Part shown: positions 1-9,014 of the stretch, piece by piece | How the letters are laid out: each line of letters begins with the position of its first letter | Position numbering within the stretch: the first letter of the stretch is position 1 | Source of the DNA: G963668605 sp963668605 | Lineage (GTDB): Bacteria; Acidobacteriota; Terriglobia; Bryobacterales; Bryobacteraceae | Assembly: GCA_963668605.1 (NCBI GenBank) | Contig: OY764903.1 | Span: forward strand, 1,116,001 to 1,180,000 | Direction of reading: 5' to 3' | Length of the DNA: 64,000 nt | The notes under the pieces: generated by a model | Databases searched by the model: none | Seen by the model: the letters and a program-made list of their open reading frames with translations, nothing else | Told to the model about the DNA's origin: nothing | Translations under genes and position numbers: made by a program

Positions 1-483
1 ACCACGTTCTCCTACGAGGTCCCGGCCCGTTTCGGCAGGTGGCTGCGCCGGTGGCAATTCGCCGGCAGCGGCAGGATGGCGTCCGGAAGACCCTTCACGC
101 CCTCCGTCTCGAATTCACAGGAGCAACTCGGAGAGGGTTCCCGGCCAGACCGAATCGCCACCGGAACGCTTGATAACCCTTCGGCTGATCGCTGGTTCGA
201 TCTGTCCGCGTTCCCGGTGGTTCCCGTGGGAACTCCGCGGTTCGGTAATTCCGGACGCAACATCCTGAACGGACCGGCAACAATCACGCTGAATGTCGCG
301 CTCATGAAAAAGTTCCGCCTGGGCGAATTCGGCACACTCCAGTTCCGCACAGAGGCGTTTAATGTAACCAACCACGCCAACTTCATGCTGCCGAATCGCA
401 ACGTCAACGCGATCAACGGAGGCGTGATCACACAGGCCGGTGCGGCGCGTGTGTTCCAGGCCGCTTTGCGTTTTGACTTTTAA
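1..483 (+). CDS. TonB-dependent receptor (Oar-like), C-terminal part
   Basis: The reading frame is open from the first base of the window and ends at a TAA at 481-483, so only the last 160 residues of a larger outer-membrane protein are present. The text reads like the end of the large acidobacterial carboxypeptidase-regulatory-domain/TonB-dependent receptors: a segment SGRPFTPSV, then a NILNGPATITLNVALMKKF-type strand, an FRTEAFNVTNHANF strand, and a final strand AALRFDF ending in phenylalanine, the usual C-terminal signature for beta-barrel assembly. The family imports or binds oligomeric nutrients at the outer membrane. The DUF3604 gene starts 19 bases after the stop, so the two are probably co-transcribed. 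Substrate is unknown. Confidence 0.85.
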   Translation, partial: TTFSYEVPARFGRWLRRWQFAGSGRMASGRPFTPSVSNSQEQLGEGSRPDRIATGTLDNPSADRWFDLSAFPVVPVGTPRFGNSGRNILNGPATITLNVALMKKFRLGEFGTLQFRTEAFNVTNHANFMLPNRNVNAINGGVITQAGAARVFQAALRFDF

Positions 484-502
484 CCACTAAGTAACGTCCA
501 GC

Positions 503-3289
503 ATGAAAAGAATTCTACTGATCGCATTGCCGTTGTTTTCCGCGGCGTTGCTGTACTTCCACACAACCCGATCCGCGCCGGCCGAGCAACCCGGACAGCG
601 CGCAGCCCAGGCTGTGAGTTTCCGTGTCGTCTTCGGGTGGAAACAGGAGAAGGCGCTGGACTACTCCGGCTCCGTCTCGCTCAGCGAAGGAAAAGTTCTG
701 ACCGTCAAGCCCTGGAGATTCTTCGGGGACGATTCCGTCGAAGGTTCTTCGTGGAAACTCGCTCTCAAGAAGACCGCCTTCGAAAATCAGCCGGACAAGC
801 CGGCGCCCGGAGGCGTGCAAAACTTCGTGCCCGCAGGCGTGGTAATTACAGTCGAAGCGCCGTCTTCCGCCGTGGCGCGCATCCGTACCGCGCAAGGCGA
901 CGTTGAGGCTCCCTTGCGGGACATGCAATACGGCCGCGTCCTTCCCTTCCGCGGCGGCGACGTCACGGTCGAGCGAGCGCCCCTTGTCGAACAGGTCTCG
1001 ACCGGACCGGGCGAGAACGATTATCCTTCCCTCACAGTGACCCGGCGGGGCGCGGTGTGGACCGCCTGGCAGGCGTTTGAAGACGGCGGAGATACGGTCT
1101 ACGCGCGCCATTCCACGCCTAATGGATGGAGCCAGAACTTTCGACTTACAGAGCAGAAAACGGATATCTATCGGACTGCTGTTGCCGAGGACGGCCGTGG
1201 CCGTATCTGGGTGGTCTGGTCGGAGCGTGCCGGCCAGGATTGGGACCTCTACTCGCGCACCTATGATGGCAAGTCCTGGGCTGCGCGGCGCAAAATTACC
1301 TCCTTGGACCGGCCGAATATGTCGCACCGGCTTGGGGTCGACAGCGCCGGCACTCTCCACCTTGTCTGGATCGGTTACCGTAGCGGCCAGTCCCACGTTT
1401 TTTGGAGCAAGCTGAGCGGCGATACGTGGTCCACAGCGAAAGATATCAGCGGCCCTGGCGCGTGGGTGCCGGAGATGGGCTTCGACTCGAAAGGTTCGCT
1501 GTACATCGCTTGGGACAGCTATCGAAACGGCAACTACGATATCTTCCTGCGCAAGATCTCTTCGGACGGCGCCGCGGGCAGCATCATCCAGGTGACCAAG
1601 TCGCCCGCCTTCCAGGCACATCCCAGTATCACGGTGGACCGGCGGGACCGCGTGTGGCTCGCCTGGGATGAATCCGACGTGAATTGGGGCAAGGACTATT
1701 TCAACCACGACACAGTGACGCGCGGCGCCGTGCTCTACTCCAGGCGGAAACCGCGCGTTGCGGTTCTCGAAGGCGGCGTATGGAAGCAGCCCAAGGCAGA
1801 CATCCTGGAACCGGTGCCGGGACGCTATAGCCGCTACATCCAATTTCCGAGGATTACATGCGACGGCAAAGGCCGGATCTGGCTGTCCCTCCAAGTGCGC
1901 ACCGCCTCCGGCACCAATCGTGACGATAATTGGTCAAACAACGGATCCTGGGAGCGTTTTCTGACCAGCATCGAAGGCGACCGCTGGACTCCGCTCATGC
2001 CCATTCCCGACAGTTCCTCGCGTCCGGAAGGCACGTTCGAGATACAGCCCACGGCCACTGGTCCGTGGATGATCTGGGCCACCGACAACCGGCCGGGTTT
2101 TGGAAGCCGAAAGGCCGATGCATCGTACGAGGTCGACACGGCGCGTTTTGAGAACCACGCCGAATCCACCATTCCCTCACTAGTCGCTTTCAACGAGGAG
2201 ATGCCCGCAGCGACGCCCGTGCATGCAAACGAACCGGCGGACGTGGCCCGTATGCGCACTTACCGCGCCTCAGCCGGAGGCGCGACGTATCGAATCGTTC
2301 GAGGAGACTTCCACCGCCACACCGAGATCTCCAAGGATGGCGCTGGAGATGGATCCGTAGAGGACTACTTCCGCTACATGCTGGATGCCGCCGCCATGGA
2401 CACAGGCATCATCGCGGACCACAGTGCCGGCGGAACCGACTACACCTGGTGGCGCACCGAAAAGGCCATCGACTTATTCCTGATCCGCGACCGCTTCACT
2501 GCGCTGTTTGGCTACGAACGCAGCGTCAAATTCCCGAATGGCCACCGCAACGTGGTTTTTGCGAACAGGGGTGTTCCGGTGCTGAAAATCCCACTCGCGG
2601 AAAATCGGGGCACCCAAAACACTGGACCCTTGCTATACCCCTACCTGAAGCAATACCGCGGCATCTGCTTTGGGCACTCGCTCACCACCAGTCAGGGCAC
2701 CGATTTCCGGGATAACGACCCGGAGGTCGAGCCGTTGGTGGAGATCTATCAGGGCTATCGCACCAGTTACGAATATGAAGGAGCGCCGCGAGCAACGGGC
2801 GGCGAGAAGGCCCATCCCGAGGGATATTACAGGAGCGCTCTCGCCAAGGGTTACAAACTCGGCGTGCAGTCAAGCTCCGACCACGTCTCCACGCACAGTT
2901 CCTATACGCTGGTCTACACTCCCGATGCGAACAGGACGTCCATTGTGGAGAGCATGCGTCAACGCCGCGCCTATGGCGCCACCGATAATATTCTGGTGGA
3001 TTATCGCGCCACCGACGACCGCGGGCGGGTCCACTTTATGGGAGAGGCTTTCGATAGCACTGCCGCACCGAAACTGAACGTGAAAATCGCCGGCACTACG
3101 CGCTTGAGCAAAGTCGAAGTCGTCAAGGACGGCAAGTTCGTGTTCCTCTCGCAGCCGGAGGGCCAAAACACCGAATTCACCTACGTTGATAACAACCCCC
3201 AAAAGGGAACGAGCTATTACTACGTCCGGGTCATCCAGGCGGACGGAAATCTGGCGTGGTCCAGCCCGGTATGGGTGAACTATCGTTAG
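503..3289 (+). CDS. Secreted beta-propeller plus DUF3604 (PHP-like) protein
   Basis: A 928-residue exported protein with an N-terminal signal (MKRILLIALPLFSAALLYF). Residues about 165-400 hold at least five repeats of the pattern 'D..G.vWvaW......DiY.r', which suggests a beta-propeller. From about residue 595 it becomes a DUF3604 module: the metal-site-like motif D602-F-H-R-H606, then IIADHSAGG and later QSSSDHVSTH, resembling PHP-type metallohydrolases. The C-terminus (YYYVRVIQADGNLAWSSPVW) is an Ig-like strand. A paralogue with the same order lies at 41682-44129. DUF3604 proteins have no agreed substrate; phosphoesterase or hydrolase activity is inference. It follows the TonB receptor closely, which fits a surface or periplasmic job. 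Confidence 0.88.
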   Translation: MKRILLIALPLFSAALLYFHTTRSAPAEQPGQRAAQAVSFRVVFGWKQEKALDYSGSVSLSEGKVLTVKPWRFFGDDSVEGSSWKLALKKTAFENQPDKPAPGGVQNFVPAGVVITVEAPSSAVARIRTAQGDVEAPLRDMQYGRVLPFRGGDVTVERAPLVEQVSTGPGENDYPSLTVTRRGAVWTAWQAFEDGGDTVYARHSTPNGWSQNFRLTEQKTDIYRTAVAEDGRGRIWVVWSERAGQDWDLYSRTYDGKSWAARRKITSLDRPNMSHRLGVDSAGTLHLVWIGYRSGQSHVFWSKLSGDTWSTAKDISGPGAWVPEMGFDSKGSLYIAWDSYRNGNYDIFLRKISSDGAAGSIIQVTKSPAFQAHPSITVDRRDRVWLAWDESDVNWGKDYFNHDTVTRGAVLYSRRKPRVAVLEGGVWKQPKADILEPVPGRYSRYIQFPRITCDGKGRIWLSLQVRTASGTNRDDNWSNNGSWERFLTSIEGDRWTPLMPIPDSSSRPEGTFEIQPTATGPWMIWATDNRPGFGSRKADASYEVDTARFENHAESTIPSLVAFNEEMPAATPVHANEPADVARMRTYRASAGGATYRIVRGDFHRHTEISKDGAGDGSVEDYFRYMLDAAAMDTGIIADHSAGGTDYTWWRTEKAIDLFLIRDRFTALFGYERSVKFPNGHRNVVFANRGVPVLKIPLAENRGTQNTGPLLYPYLKQYRGICFGHSLTTSQGTDFRDNDPEVEPLVEIYQGYRTSYEYEGAPRATGGEKAHPEGYYRSALAKGYKLGVQSSSDHVSTHSSYTLVYTPDANRTSIVESMRQRRAYGATDNILVDYRATDDRGRVHFMGEAFDSTAAPKLNVKIAGTTRLSKVEVVKDGKFVFLSQPEGQNTEFTYVDNNPQKGTSYYYVRVIQADGNLAWSSPVWVNYR

Positions 3290-3446
3290 ATTGCCGTTTA
3301 CGGCTCTCCGTATAGTCAAATTAATCATGCGGCGCGAGCGTAGTTGTGTGTAGCCGAAACTCCGTGATGTCCTGGAATCAGCAGCTTGCGGTCGGGAGCC
3401 GGCGCCGTGGCGAGGCCACGTTACGCCATGTTACAACGGTGAGTTC
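3290..3446. other. Non-coding gap before transposase remnant
   Basis: No convincing gene. No clear terminator follows the DUF3604 stop codon. The recognisable transposase/integrase text starts at 3447. Confidence 0.5.
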
Positions 3447-3590
3447 GTGCTCCAATTCATCTTCTCTCTCCTCGCCGCCATACGTGTCTTCTTCCGGGAT
3501 CGCAGCGACACGGCCCTCGAAGTCCTCGCCCTCCGACAGCAGGTCGCGGTCCTCAAGCGCAAATGGCCGCGGCCAACACCGCGTTGGGCT
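3447..3590 (+). pseudogene. Truncated IS-type transposase/integrase remnant
   Basis: About 45 codons from a GTG at 3447 read like the N-terminus of the integrase-core proteins common in Solibacter-type genomes: a hydrophobic start (LQFIFSLLAAIRVFF), then DTALEVLALRQQVAVLKRK. After the PRP at about 3575 the similarity ends. The frame continues as low-complexity Arg/Ser-rich text that does not look like a protein, and no DDE catalytic core follows. There are no visible terminal inverted repeats. I read it as the 5' stump of a decayed element; the rest of 3590-3858 holds nothing I recognise. Confidence 0.6.
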
Positions 3591-3858
3591 GGTACTCGCA
3601 GAGTGGTTTCCCGCGTCTGCAACAGAAGAAAATGGTTTGGCTCTCCACACTGGACGACCTTAAAACTTTCGCGCTCCCGCTTCAGCGCCGAACCAAGAGT
3701 TAAGGTCATTGTGATTCCGGAGATGAAGCGCCGCCGGGACTCTGACGGGCCGAGCGGGACAGCAGAGAGGGGGTTGTCTCCCCAAACCCCACTTTCCGTC
3801 CGGCATCAGATCAGTTCGCCATCGTTCAGGGCAATGGCATCCAGCAGTCCGGAAATTC

Positions 3859-4722
3859 TCATCTCCCCACGGGAATCTTGGTTGGCATACTGGCGGCTTG
3901 CGTGGCGAAATTCCGGCCACAGCCGACGACAAAGAAAAAGCCGCAGTTGTATATGTTCACCAGTTGAAATACCAAATCACCCGCCGGTTGAGAGCTCGGG
4001 ACCAGCAGGTTCACCTGATAGACGATCGATCCCGGAGCCATCCCAATGTAGTTGCTCTGGATTCGCGTCGACATATAGTCCGCAGACGGGCCAACAGCGA
4101 GCCCGTAGTAATACGCATAACGGGAGGTGTCCGGTACTATCGGGTCGGCGACACCAGACGGTGCGGGATAGCCATCGATTGGTTGAATCTGGACTGGGCC
4201 GAGATTCGTTGCGTAAATTACGGTCCACTCCCCTGGCCTGGCCGGATCGCTCTGCGTGACGGGACGGTAATCGCTGGCGTGCTGCGCGATAGCGTACCCT
4301 GATGAATCAATAAAAAAGACAGGCCAAGGGCCTTGCGGATACGTAGTGAAATGAGAGGAAGCCCCCAGTTGGCTCACCTCAAAGTCGAGTCCGGGTGTGA
4401 TCGCCACTCCCCATGGGACCTGTACGTTGATTTGCTGGTAGGAACCTCCTGCCAAGTCAGCTACAGCGAGAATAGGTGCCTCAGTACCGTTAACAGTCAC
4501 ACGCACACCTGCGAGCATGCGCGGAAGCGGATACTCCTGAGCTGCAATCAACCCGCCTACGTTCTGAATTCCAGTGCAGAAGACGCTAGCAAGGCTCCCT
4601 GAGCGAAGACGCCCGACGGTGAAATTCGCGGAGGACGTGATACCCAGAATTTGAATTTGTCCGCGAGCGGGTAGTACAGAGACTACCATCAGAGCCAGCA
4701 TCCATACGTGCCTGTTCGCCAA
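3859..4722 (-). CDS. Exported protein with TIGR03437 (Solibacter-type) domain
   Basis: A 287-residue protein with a Sec signal peptide (MANRHVWMLALMVVSVLPARGQ, cleavage likely after ARG or GQ). Residues about 30-115 follow the TIGR03437 pattern: a 'N-F-T-V-G-R-L-R-S-G-S-L-A-S-V-F' start, 'PLPRMLAGVRVTVNG', 'APILAV', and the diagnostic 'QQINVQVPWG'. That domain was defined as a large Solibacter paralogue family of unknown function, often at the C-terminus of big secreted proteins. Here it stands almost alone, with the second half repeating the theme ('WTVIYATNLGPVQ', 'VYQVNLLVPS'). The gene is isolated, and the neighbouring transposase remnant hints at rearrangement. Function unknown. Confidence 0.8.
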   Translation of the reverse strand: MANRHVWMLALMVVSVLPARGQIQILGITSSANFTVGRLRSGSLASVFCTGIQNVGGLIAAQEYPLPRMLAGVRVTVNGTEAPILAVADLAGGSYQQINVQVPWGVAITPGLDFEVSQLGASSHFTTYPQGPWPVFFIDSSGYAIAQHASDYRPVTQSDPARPGEWTVIYATNLGPVQIQPIDGYPAPSGVADPIVPDTSRYAYYYGLAVGPSADYMSTRIQSNYIGMAPGSIVYQVNLLVPSSQPAGDLVFQLVNIYNCGFFFVVGCGRNFATQAASMPTKIPVGR

Positions 4723-4946
4723 CGGTTACCTCCTATTCCAGAGTATCGCCAAGCAATCATCTTGGCCCGTGCCTGTGGCAAGGCACAGCCTGCGATGCCC
4801 AGAGAACACATCCGCTACGAAGACCGCTCATATGCAGTCTTGAACTACAGGAGTCGACCCAAGAAAGCGAGAACGGGATCGTGGGGCAAACCTTCGGCTA
4901 ACAGCCGCGCTACTCGTAGCCATCTCATGTTGCACACGTTGGCCCC
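4723..4946. other. Intergenic gap
   Basis: The gap lies between the start of the TIGR03437 gene and the stop of the histidine kinase, both on the minus strand. Nothing is recognised in it. Confidence 0.4.
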
Positions 4947-7900
4947 TCACCGCCGCGCTCTCAGCACCTCGGTCACCTTGGCCAGCAGCAAGTCGGCAGT
5001 CACCGGCTTGGCCAGCACTGCGGCGGCCCCCAGCATCTTAGCGATGTTCAGGAATTGGCCTTCGAACGCGCCCGAAATAGCAATGATCACTACGCCGGGA
5101 ACATCCCGACGCAAGGCCTGTATGGTTTCGATCCCTTCCTGTTCGGGCATTACCAGGTCCGTGATCACCATGTCCACCCGGCCGGCCCGCGCCTCTTGGA
5201 TCGCCTGTTTCCCGTTCGCCGCTTCAATCACCTCGTAGCCGCCACCCTCCAGCACCCTCCGGAGAAAACTGCGTACTCCTGCTTCGTCGTCTGCGACAAG
5301 GATGCGGACCGCCGGCGCCGTCGCGTCAAGCACCTCGCGAACCTTCCCCGCCAATTCCTCCGGACTGAACGGTTTCTGGATGAATCTCGCGCCCTCGTCC
5401 AAGATCCCACGGTTCGCGATGACGTCGTCGGTGTAACCGGACATGAACAACACCTTGATGCCGGGTTGGAGTTTCTCCAGCCGGTCAGCCAGTTCCCGGC
5501 CGCTCACGTTCGGCATCACTACGTCGGTCAATACCAGATTGACGCGCTCCCGCTCGAAGATCAGCAGTGCTTCGCCGGCGTTCTCCGCTGGGATCGCCCG
5601 GTAGCCTTTTGCCTTCAGCGCCGCGACTGCATACTTGCGGACCTCTGCCTGGTCCTCCACCACCAGCACGGTCTCCTTTCCCCCCAGTGCCGGAACGGCA
5701 GCCGGTCTCCAGTCATCGGCTGCCCCTTCGGCCAGCACCGGCAGGTAGATCTTGAAAGTCGTCCCCGTGCCCTTTTCACTGTGGACTTCGATGTAGCCGC
5801 CGCTCTGTGCCACGATGCCCTGCACCATCGACAGCCCTAGCCCGGTCCCTTTGCCCATGCCCTTGGTGGTAAAGAACGGCTCGAAGATCCGGCTCTTCGT
5901 CTCTTCGTCCATGCCCACGCCGCTGTCGCTCACTGACAGTACGACGTAACGGCCCACGCGCGCCTCGGGATGCGAGTGGGCATGGCGCTCGTCCCACTCG
6001 ACAACGGCCGTGTCGATCAACAACTTGCCGCCGTGCGGCATGGCGTCCCGTGAGTTCACCGCTAGATTCATTACCACCTGCTCCAACTGATGCGGATCAG
6101 CGAGGATCGTGCCGCCCTTCGCGTGGAGTGCGACACGCACCTCGACGTCCTCGCCTACCAGTCGCGCCAGCATCGGCCGCATCTCCCCCACCACGCGGTT
6201 GACATCCAACCGGCGCGGTTCGAGGACCTGCTTGCGGCTGAAGGCCAGCAGTTGCCGGGTCAATCCCGCGGCGCGCTCCCCGGCTTTGTGGATCTCTTCC
6301 AGGCTGTCCCGGAGCGGATCGCCCGCGCTCAATTTGGCGACCAACATCTGGCTGTAGCCGTTGATCACCGTCAGCAGGTTGTTAAAGTCGTGTGCCACGC
6401 CGCCCGCCAGGCGCCCGACTGACTCCATCTTCTGTGCCTGGTACAACTGCGCCTGCAACTCCGCGCTCTCCTCCTCGGCCTGCTTGCGCTCGGTGATGTC
6501 GCGGGCGATGCCCACAAGTGCAACCGTTTGCCCGCCCTCGTCGTACACCAAGGAAGTGGTCAACGAAATCAGGAAGTCCCGCCCCTCTTTGGTGCGGTTC
6601 CAAAGCTCCCCCTGCCACCTGCCTACCAACGTGGCCGGAAGAATCTCGTCTTGAATTTCGTTGGAAGTACGCCCTGAGCGAAGAATGCCAATGTGCCGCC
6701 CGATCAGTTCGTTTTCCCGATAGCCATAGGTCCGGCAAAATGCCTCATTGACGTACAAGATGCGGTCCTCGATGTCGGTAATGCTGATGCATTCGTCTGC
6801 GCATTGCAGCGCGCGAGCCAGCACGCGGGAGCGTTCTTCACTTGCCCTCAGTTCCTCCTCCGCCCGCTTGCGCTCAGTGATGTCGACGGCAACGCCGAGC
6901 AGACGGACCGGTTTTCCATCTACATCGCGCAGTAAGGTCCCATTGGCCGCTATCCATTTCTCTCCGCCAGTTTCTTCTGGAACACGGTACTCCACCTTGT
7001 ACTCGCATTCTCCGCGCCGGGCTGACTCCATAATTGCAGCTATGCGCTCGCGGTCCTCCGGATGGACGCTGGCCATCAGGTCGCTGACGTCTGGATGCCC
7101 GAATCCCTTGACGCGTCCAAACAGTTTGTCCACGGGCCCGGCTTCGTGATGTGTCCCATCGACACAGTTGATCTCCCATGCCACAACGCCTGCGGCCTCC
7201 AAGGTCAACCGCAGACGCTCTTCGCTCTCCTGCAATGCCTGCAGTGCCTGCTGGCGGTCCGTGATGTCATAATAGGTTCCCAGCACGCCGACAATTACAC
7301 CGCTAGCGTCCCGAAGCGGGACTTTGCTCGTCAGCAAGTGGACTTGCTCTCCCGAGGGCGTTGTTTGCGGTTCCTCGAACAAGAGTCTGGCGACTCCGCT
7401 CTCGATCACTGCACGGTCATCGGCCTGGTAGCGTTCAACCTGCTCCCGCCAGTTCGTGGCATGGTCGTCCTTTCCGATGATGTCCTCGGGCTTCTCGAAC
7501 CCGGCGTCTTGGGCAAACGGGGTGTTACAGCCTAGGTACACCAGGTTTCTGTCTTTCCAGAAGACCCGCGCCGGTATGGAGTTGAGCACCGCATGAAGAA
7601 TCTCTCGCGATTCCCGCAGCGCCTCCTGCGCCCGCTCGATGGTATCGCCGGTGCGCCGGGCGATCCAGCCGCTTACGAGCACAACTAAGACAACGGACAG
7701 CAATGTCGTCAGCGAGTCCCACAACGCCGGATTCATAGACACCACCGTCGAATCCATCCAGCCTTCCAGGAGAATGATCAACAGGATCACTGGCAGGAAA
7801 GCGCGTAAGAGCATGCCGCGCATGGAATCGCCTCTCCAGGCGCGCAGTGCCGGCACTCCGTGCAGCGCCAGCCTGATCTGCCCCGCGCCCAGCAGCACGA

Positions 7901-8507
7901 AGGCGAGGGCGGTGGGCAGTGCCACCGGAATGCTGGCGCCGCCATACAACAGCGGAGCGCCATAAGCATATCCGACTAAAACCACTGCATTGGTTGCGGT
8001 AGCCGTGAGCGCGAGCACAGCGGCCATGGAGTCGGCAGAGCGCCACCCGGTGGCGCGGAGCACGAGCATGAGCGCGCCACTTTCAAGAAGAAACGAAGCG
8101 GCCGTCAAAGGCGACATTCGGCCCAGCGGAATTTGGCCGAATAATTCGTTGGTCCGGGCCAGCATTCGTTCCACGCCCGAATCGAAGCCGACGATGAATT
8201 GCGCCAAAACCAACAGCCCCAGCAAGGCAGTCAGGCCGATGGACACCGGTGTAAAATAGCGGCTCCGCCGACGCTCGGGCCAGCGCGCATGGCTGAAAAC
8301 TCCGCCACTGAGAAGAAGAAAGGCGAGCGCCGTGCTGGGCGCCATCGGGATGGCCCCGCCCCACTGTCCGGCGAGAAACCGCGCGCCGAACAGCCAACCC
8401 GCCACAGCCAGTAGCGCAATGCTGAAGGCTGCTCCCGCGCATAGCTGAGTGAACCACCGCGCTTGCGCGGACGGTCTTGCTGTCCAAGAGGCTGTTTGCT
8501 GGAGCAA
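4947..8507 (-). CDS. Membrane hybrid sensor histidine kinase with three PAS and two receiver domains
   Basis: 1186 residues. The first 290 contain about eight hydrophobic membrane segments, a 7-8 TM input region. Three PAS/PAC units follow (about 300-420, 430-555, 560-690; the second and third linked by 'DITERK.AEEE' motifs). The HisKA box GGVAHDFNNLLTVINGY gives the phosphorylated His. An HATPase_c domain (about 810-925) has N, G1 and G2 boxes (NLAVNSRDAMP, DSGVGMD, GTGLGLSMV). Receiver 1 (about 944-1065) has LTDVVMP and receiver 2 (about 1067-1183) has ITDLVMP, both with the phospho-Asp. The start is a TTG at 8507, supported by a strong GAGGGGG ribosome site. Signal and target are unknown. 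No separate response regulator sits beside it, so output probably goes through the fused receivers or a distant partner. Confidence 0.95.
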   Translation of the reverse strand: MLQQTASWTARPSAQARWFTQLCAGAAFSIALLAVAGWLFGARFLAGQWGGAIPMAPSTALAFLLLSGGVFSHARWPERRRSRYFTPVSIGLTALLGLLVLAQFIVGFDSGVERMLARTNELFGQIPLGRMSPLTAASFLLESGALMLVLRATGWRSADSMAAVLALTATATNAVVLVGYAYGAPLLYGGASIPVALPTALAFVLLGAGQIRLALHGVPALRAWRGDSMRGMLLRAFLPVILLIILLEGWMDSTVVSMNPALWDSLTTLLSVVLVVLVSGWIARRTGDTIERAQEALRESREILHAVLNSIPARVFWKDRNLVYLGCNTPFAQDAGFEKPEDIIGKDDHATNWREQVERYQADDRAVIESGVARLLFEEPQTTPSGEQVHLLTSKVPLRDASGVIVGVLGTYYDITDRQQALQALQESEERLRLTLEAAGVVAWEINCVDGTHHEAGPVDKLFGRVKGFGHPDVSDLMASVHPEDRERIAAIMESARRGECEYKVEYRVPEETGGEKWIAANGTLLRDVDGKPVRLLGVAVDITERKRAEEELRASEERSRVLARALQCADECISITDIEDRILYVNEAFCRTYGYRENELIGRHIGILRSGRTSNEIQDEILPATLVGRWQGELWNRTKEGRDFLISLTTSLVYDEGGQTVALVGIARDITERKQAEEESAELQAQLYQAQKMESVGRLAGGVAHDFNNLLTVINGYSQMLVAKLSAGDPLRDSLEEIHKAGERAAGLTRQLLAFSRKQVLEPRRLDVNRVVGEMRPMLARLVGEDVEVRVALHAKGGTILADPHQLEQVVMNLAVNSRDAMPHGGKLLIDTAVVEWDERHAHSHPEARVGRYVVLSVSDSGVGMDEETKSRIFEPFFTTKGMGKGTGLGLSMVQGIVAQSGGYIEVHSEKGTGTTFKIYLPVLAEGAADDWRPAAVPALGGKETVLVVEDQAEVRKYAVAALKAKGYRAIPAENAGEALLIFERERVNLVLTDVVMPNVSGRELADRLEKLQPGIKVLFMSGYTDDVIANRGILDEGARFIQKPFSPEELAGKVREVLDATAPAVRILVADDEAGVRSFLRRVLEGGGYEVIEAANGKQAIQEARAGRVDMVITDLVMPEQEGIETIQALRRDVPGVVIIAISGAFEGQFLNIAKMLGAAAVLAKPVTADLLLAKVTEVLRARR

Positions 8508-8884
8508 CGTTTCCCCCTCTGCCCTAGGTACAGCGCAGGCGACAATGCCCGCTGCCCGAACCGCCCGAGAGTCTGTACCATATTACGCTGTCCTTTCCAG
8601 CAATTCACCGCCAGTGCCGATCAAACGCCATTCTCAGGTTGCGGCTCATGGCTTCTGACCGGGCGCATTCAGCACAAAGGACAGGTGGACGGCATCCCAC
8701 TTATCCCCGAATTGGCTTAGCGTGAGCCCTGTTGCAGGATTTCGGCGCCGTCTTCGGTTACGGCCTCCTCGCCGTCGGGTTTGCCCTGCTACTTGGCGGA
8801 GGTGCGCTCCGGCGCAACGGGCGCGCCCGTTCTTACACGATGCATTTGCGAAAAGTGAGTAACTACAGAATTATGTGGGGAGAG
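8508..8884. other. Intergenic region upstream of the kinase
   Basis: No supported gene. A short TTG-started frame from 8732 with a hydrophobic stretch runs into the tRNA gene and is not credible. A perfect 16-base palindrome, AACGGGCGCGCCCGTT, lies at 8816-8831, about 55 bases downstream of the tRNA on the minus strand. It has no loop and no T-tract. Confidence 0.4.
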
Positions 8885-8961
8885 TGGTACGCCCGGAGAG
8901 ATTCGAACTCCCGACCCTCTGGTTCGAAGCCAGATGCTCTATCCAGCTGAGCTACGGGCGC
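8885..8961 (-). tRNA. tRNA-Arg (anticodon UCG)
   Basis: Read on the minus strand this is a 77-base tRNA including an encoded CCA (TGG at 8885-8887 on the plus strand). The acceptor stem pairs GCGCCCG with CGGGCGT, with a G1-U72 pair. The D-arm TAGCTCAGCTGGATAGAGC, the anticodon arm CTGGCTTCGAACCAG with loop CTTCGAA, and the T-arm GGGAGTTCGAATCTCTC are all standard. The anticodon TCG decodes CGA (and wobble) arginine codons. Confidence 0.97.
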
Positions 8962-9014
8962 GCTTCTGGTGACAGTGTAGCAGAATCGGCGGCATTGCTA
9001 CCATCGAATCAGGC

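Noticed and set aside
515..1894. 459-codon minus-strand frame
   Set aside because: Shadow of the DUF3604 gene; Arg/Ala/His-rich composition with no domain.
8816..8831. AACGGGCGCGCCCGTT palindrome as terminator
   Set aside because: No loop and no T-tract in either direction; could be a chance GC-rich palindrome.
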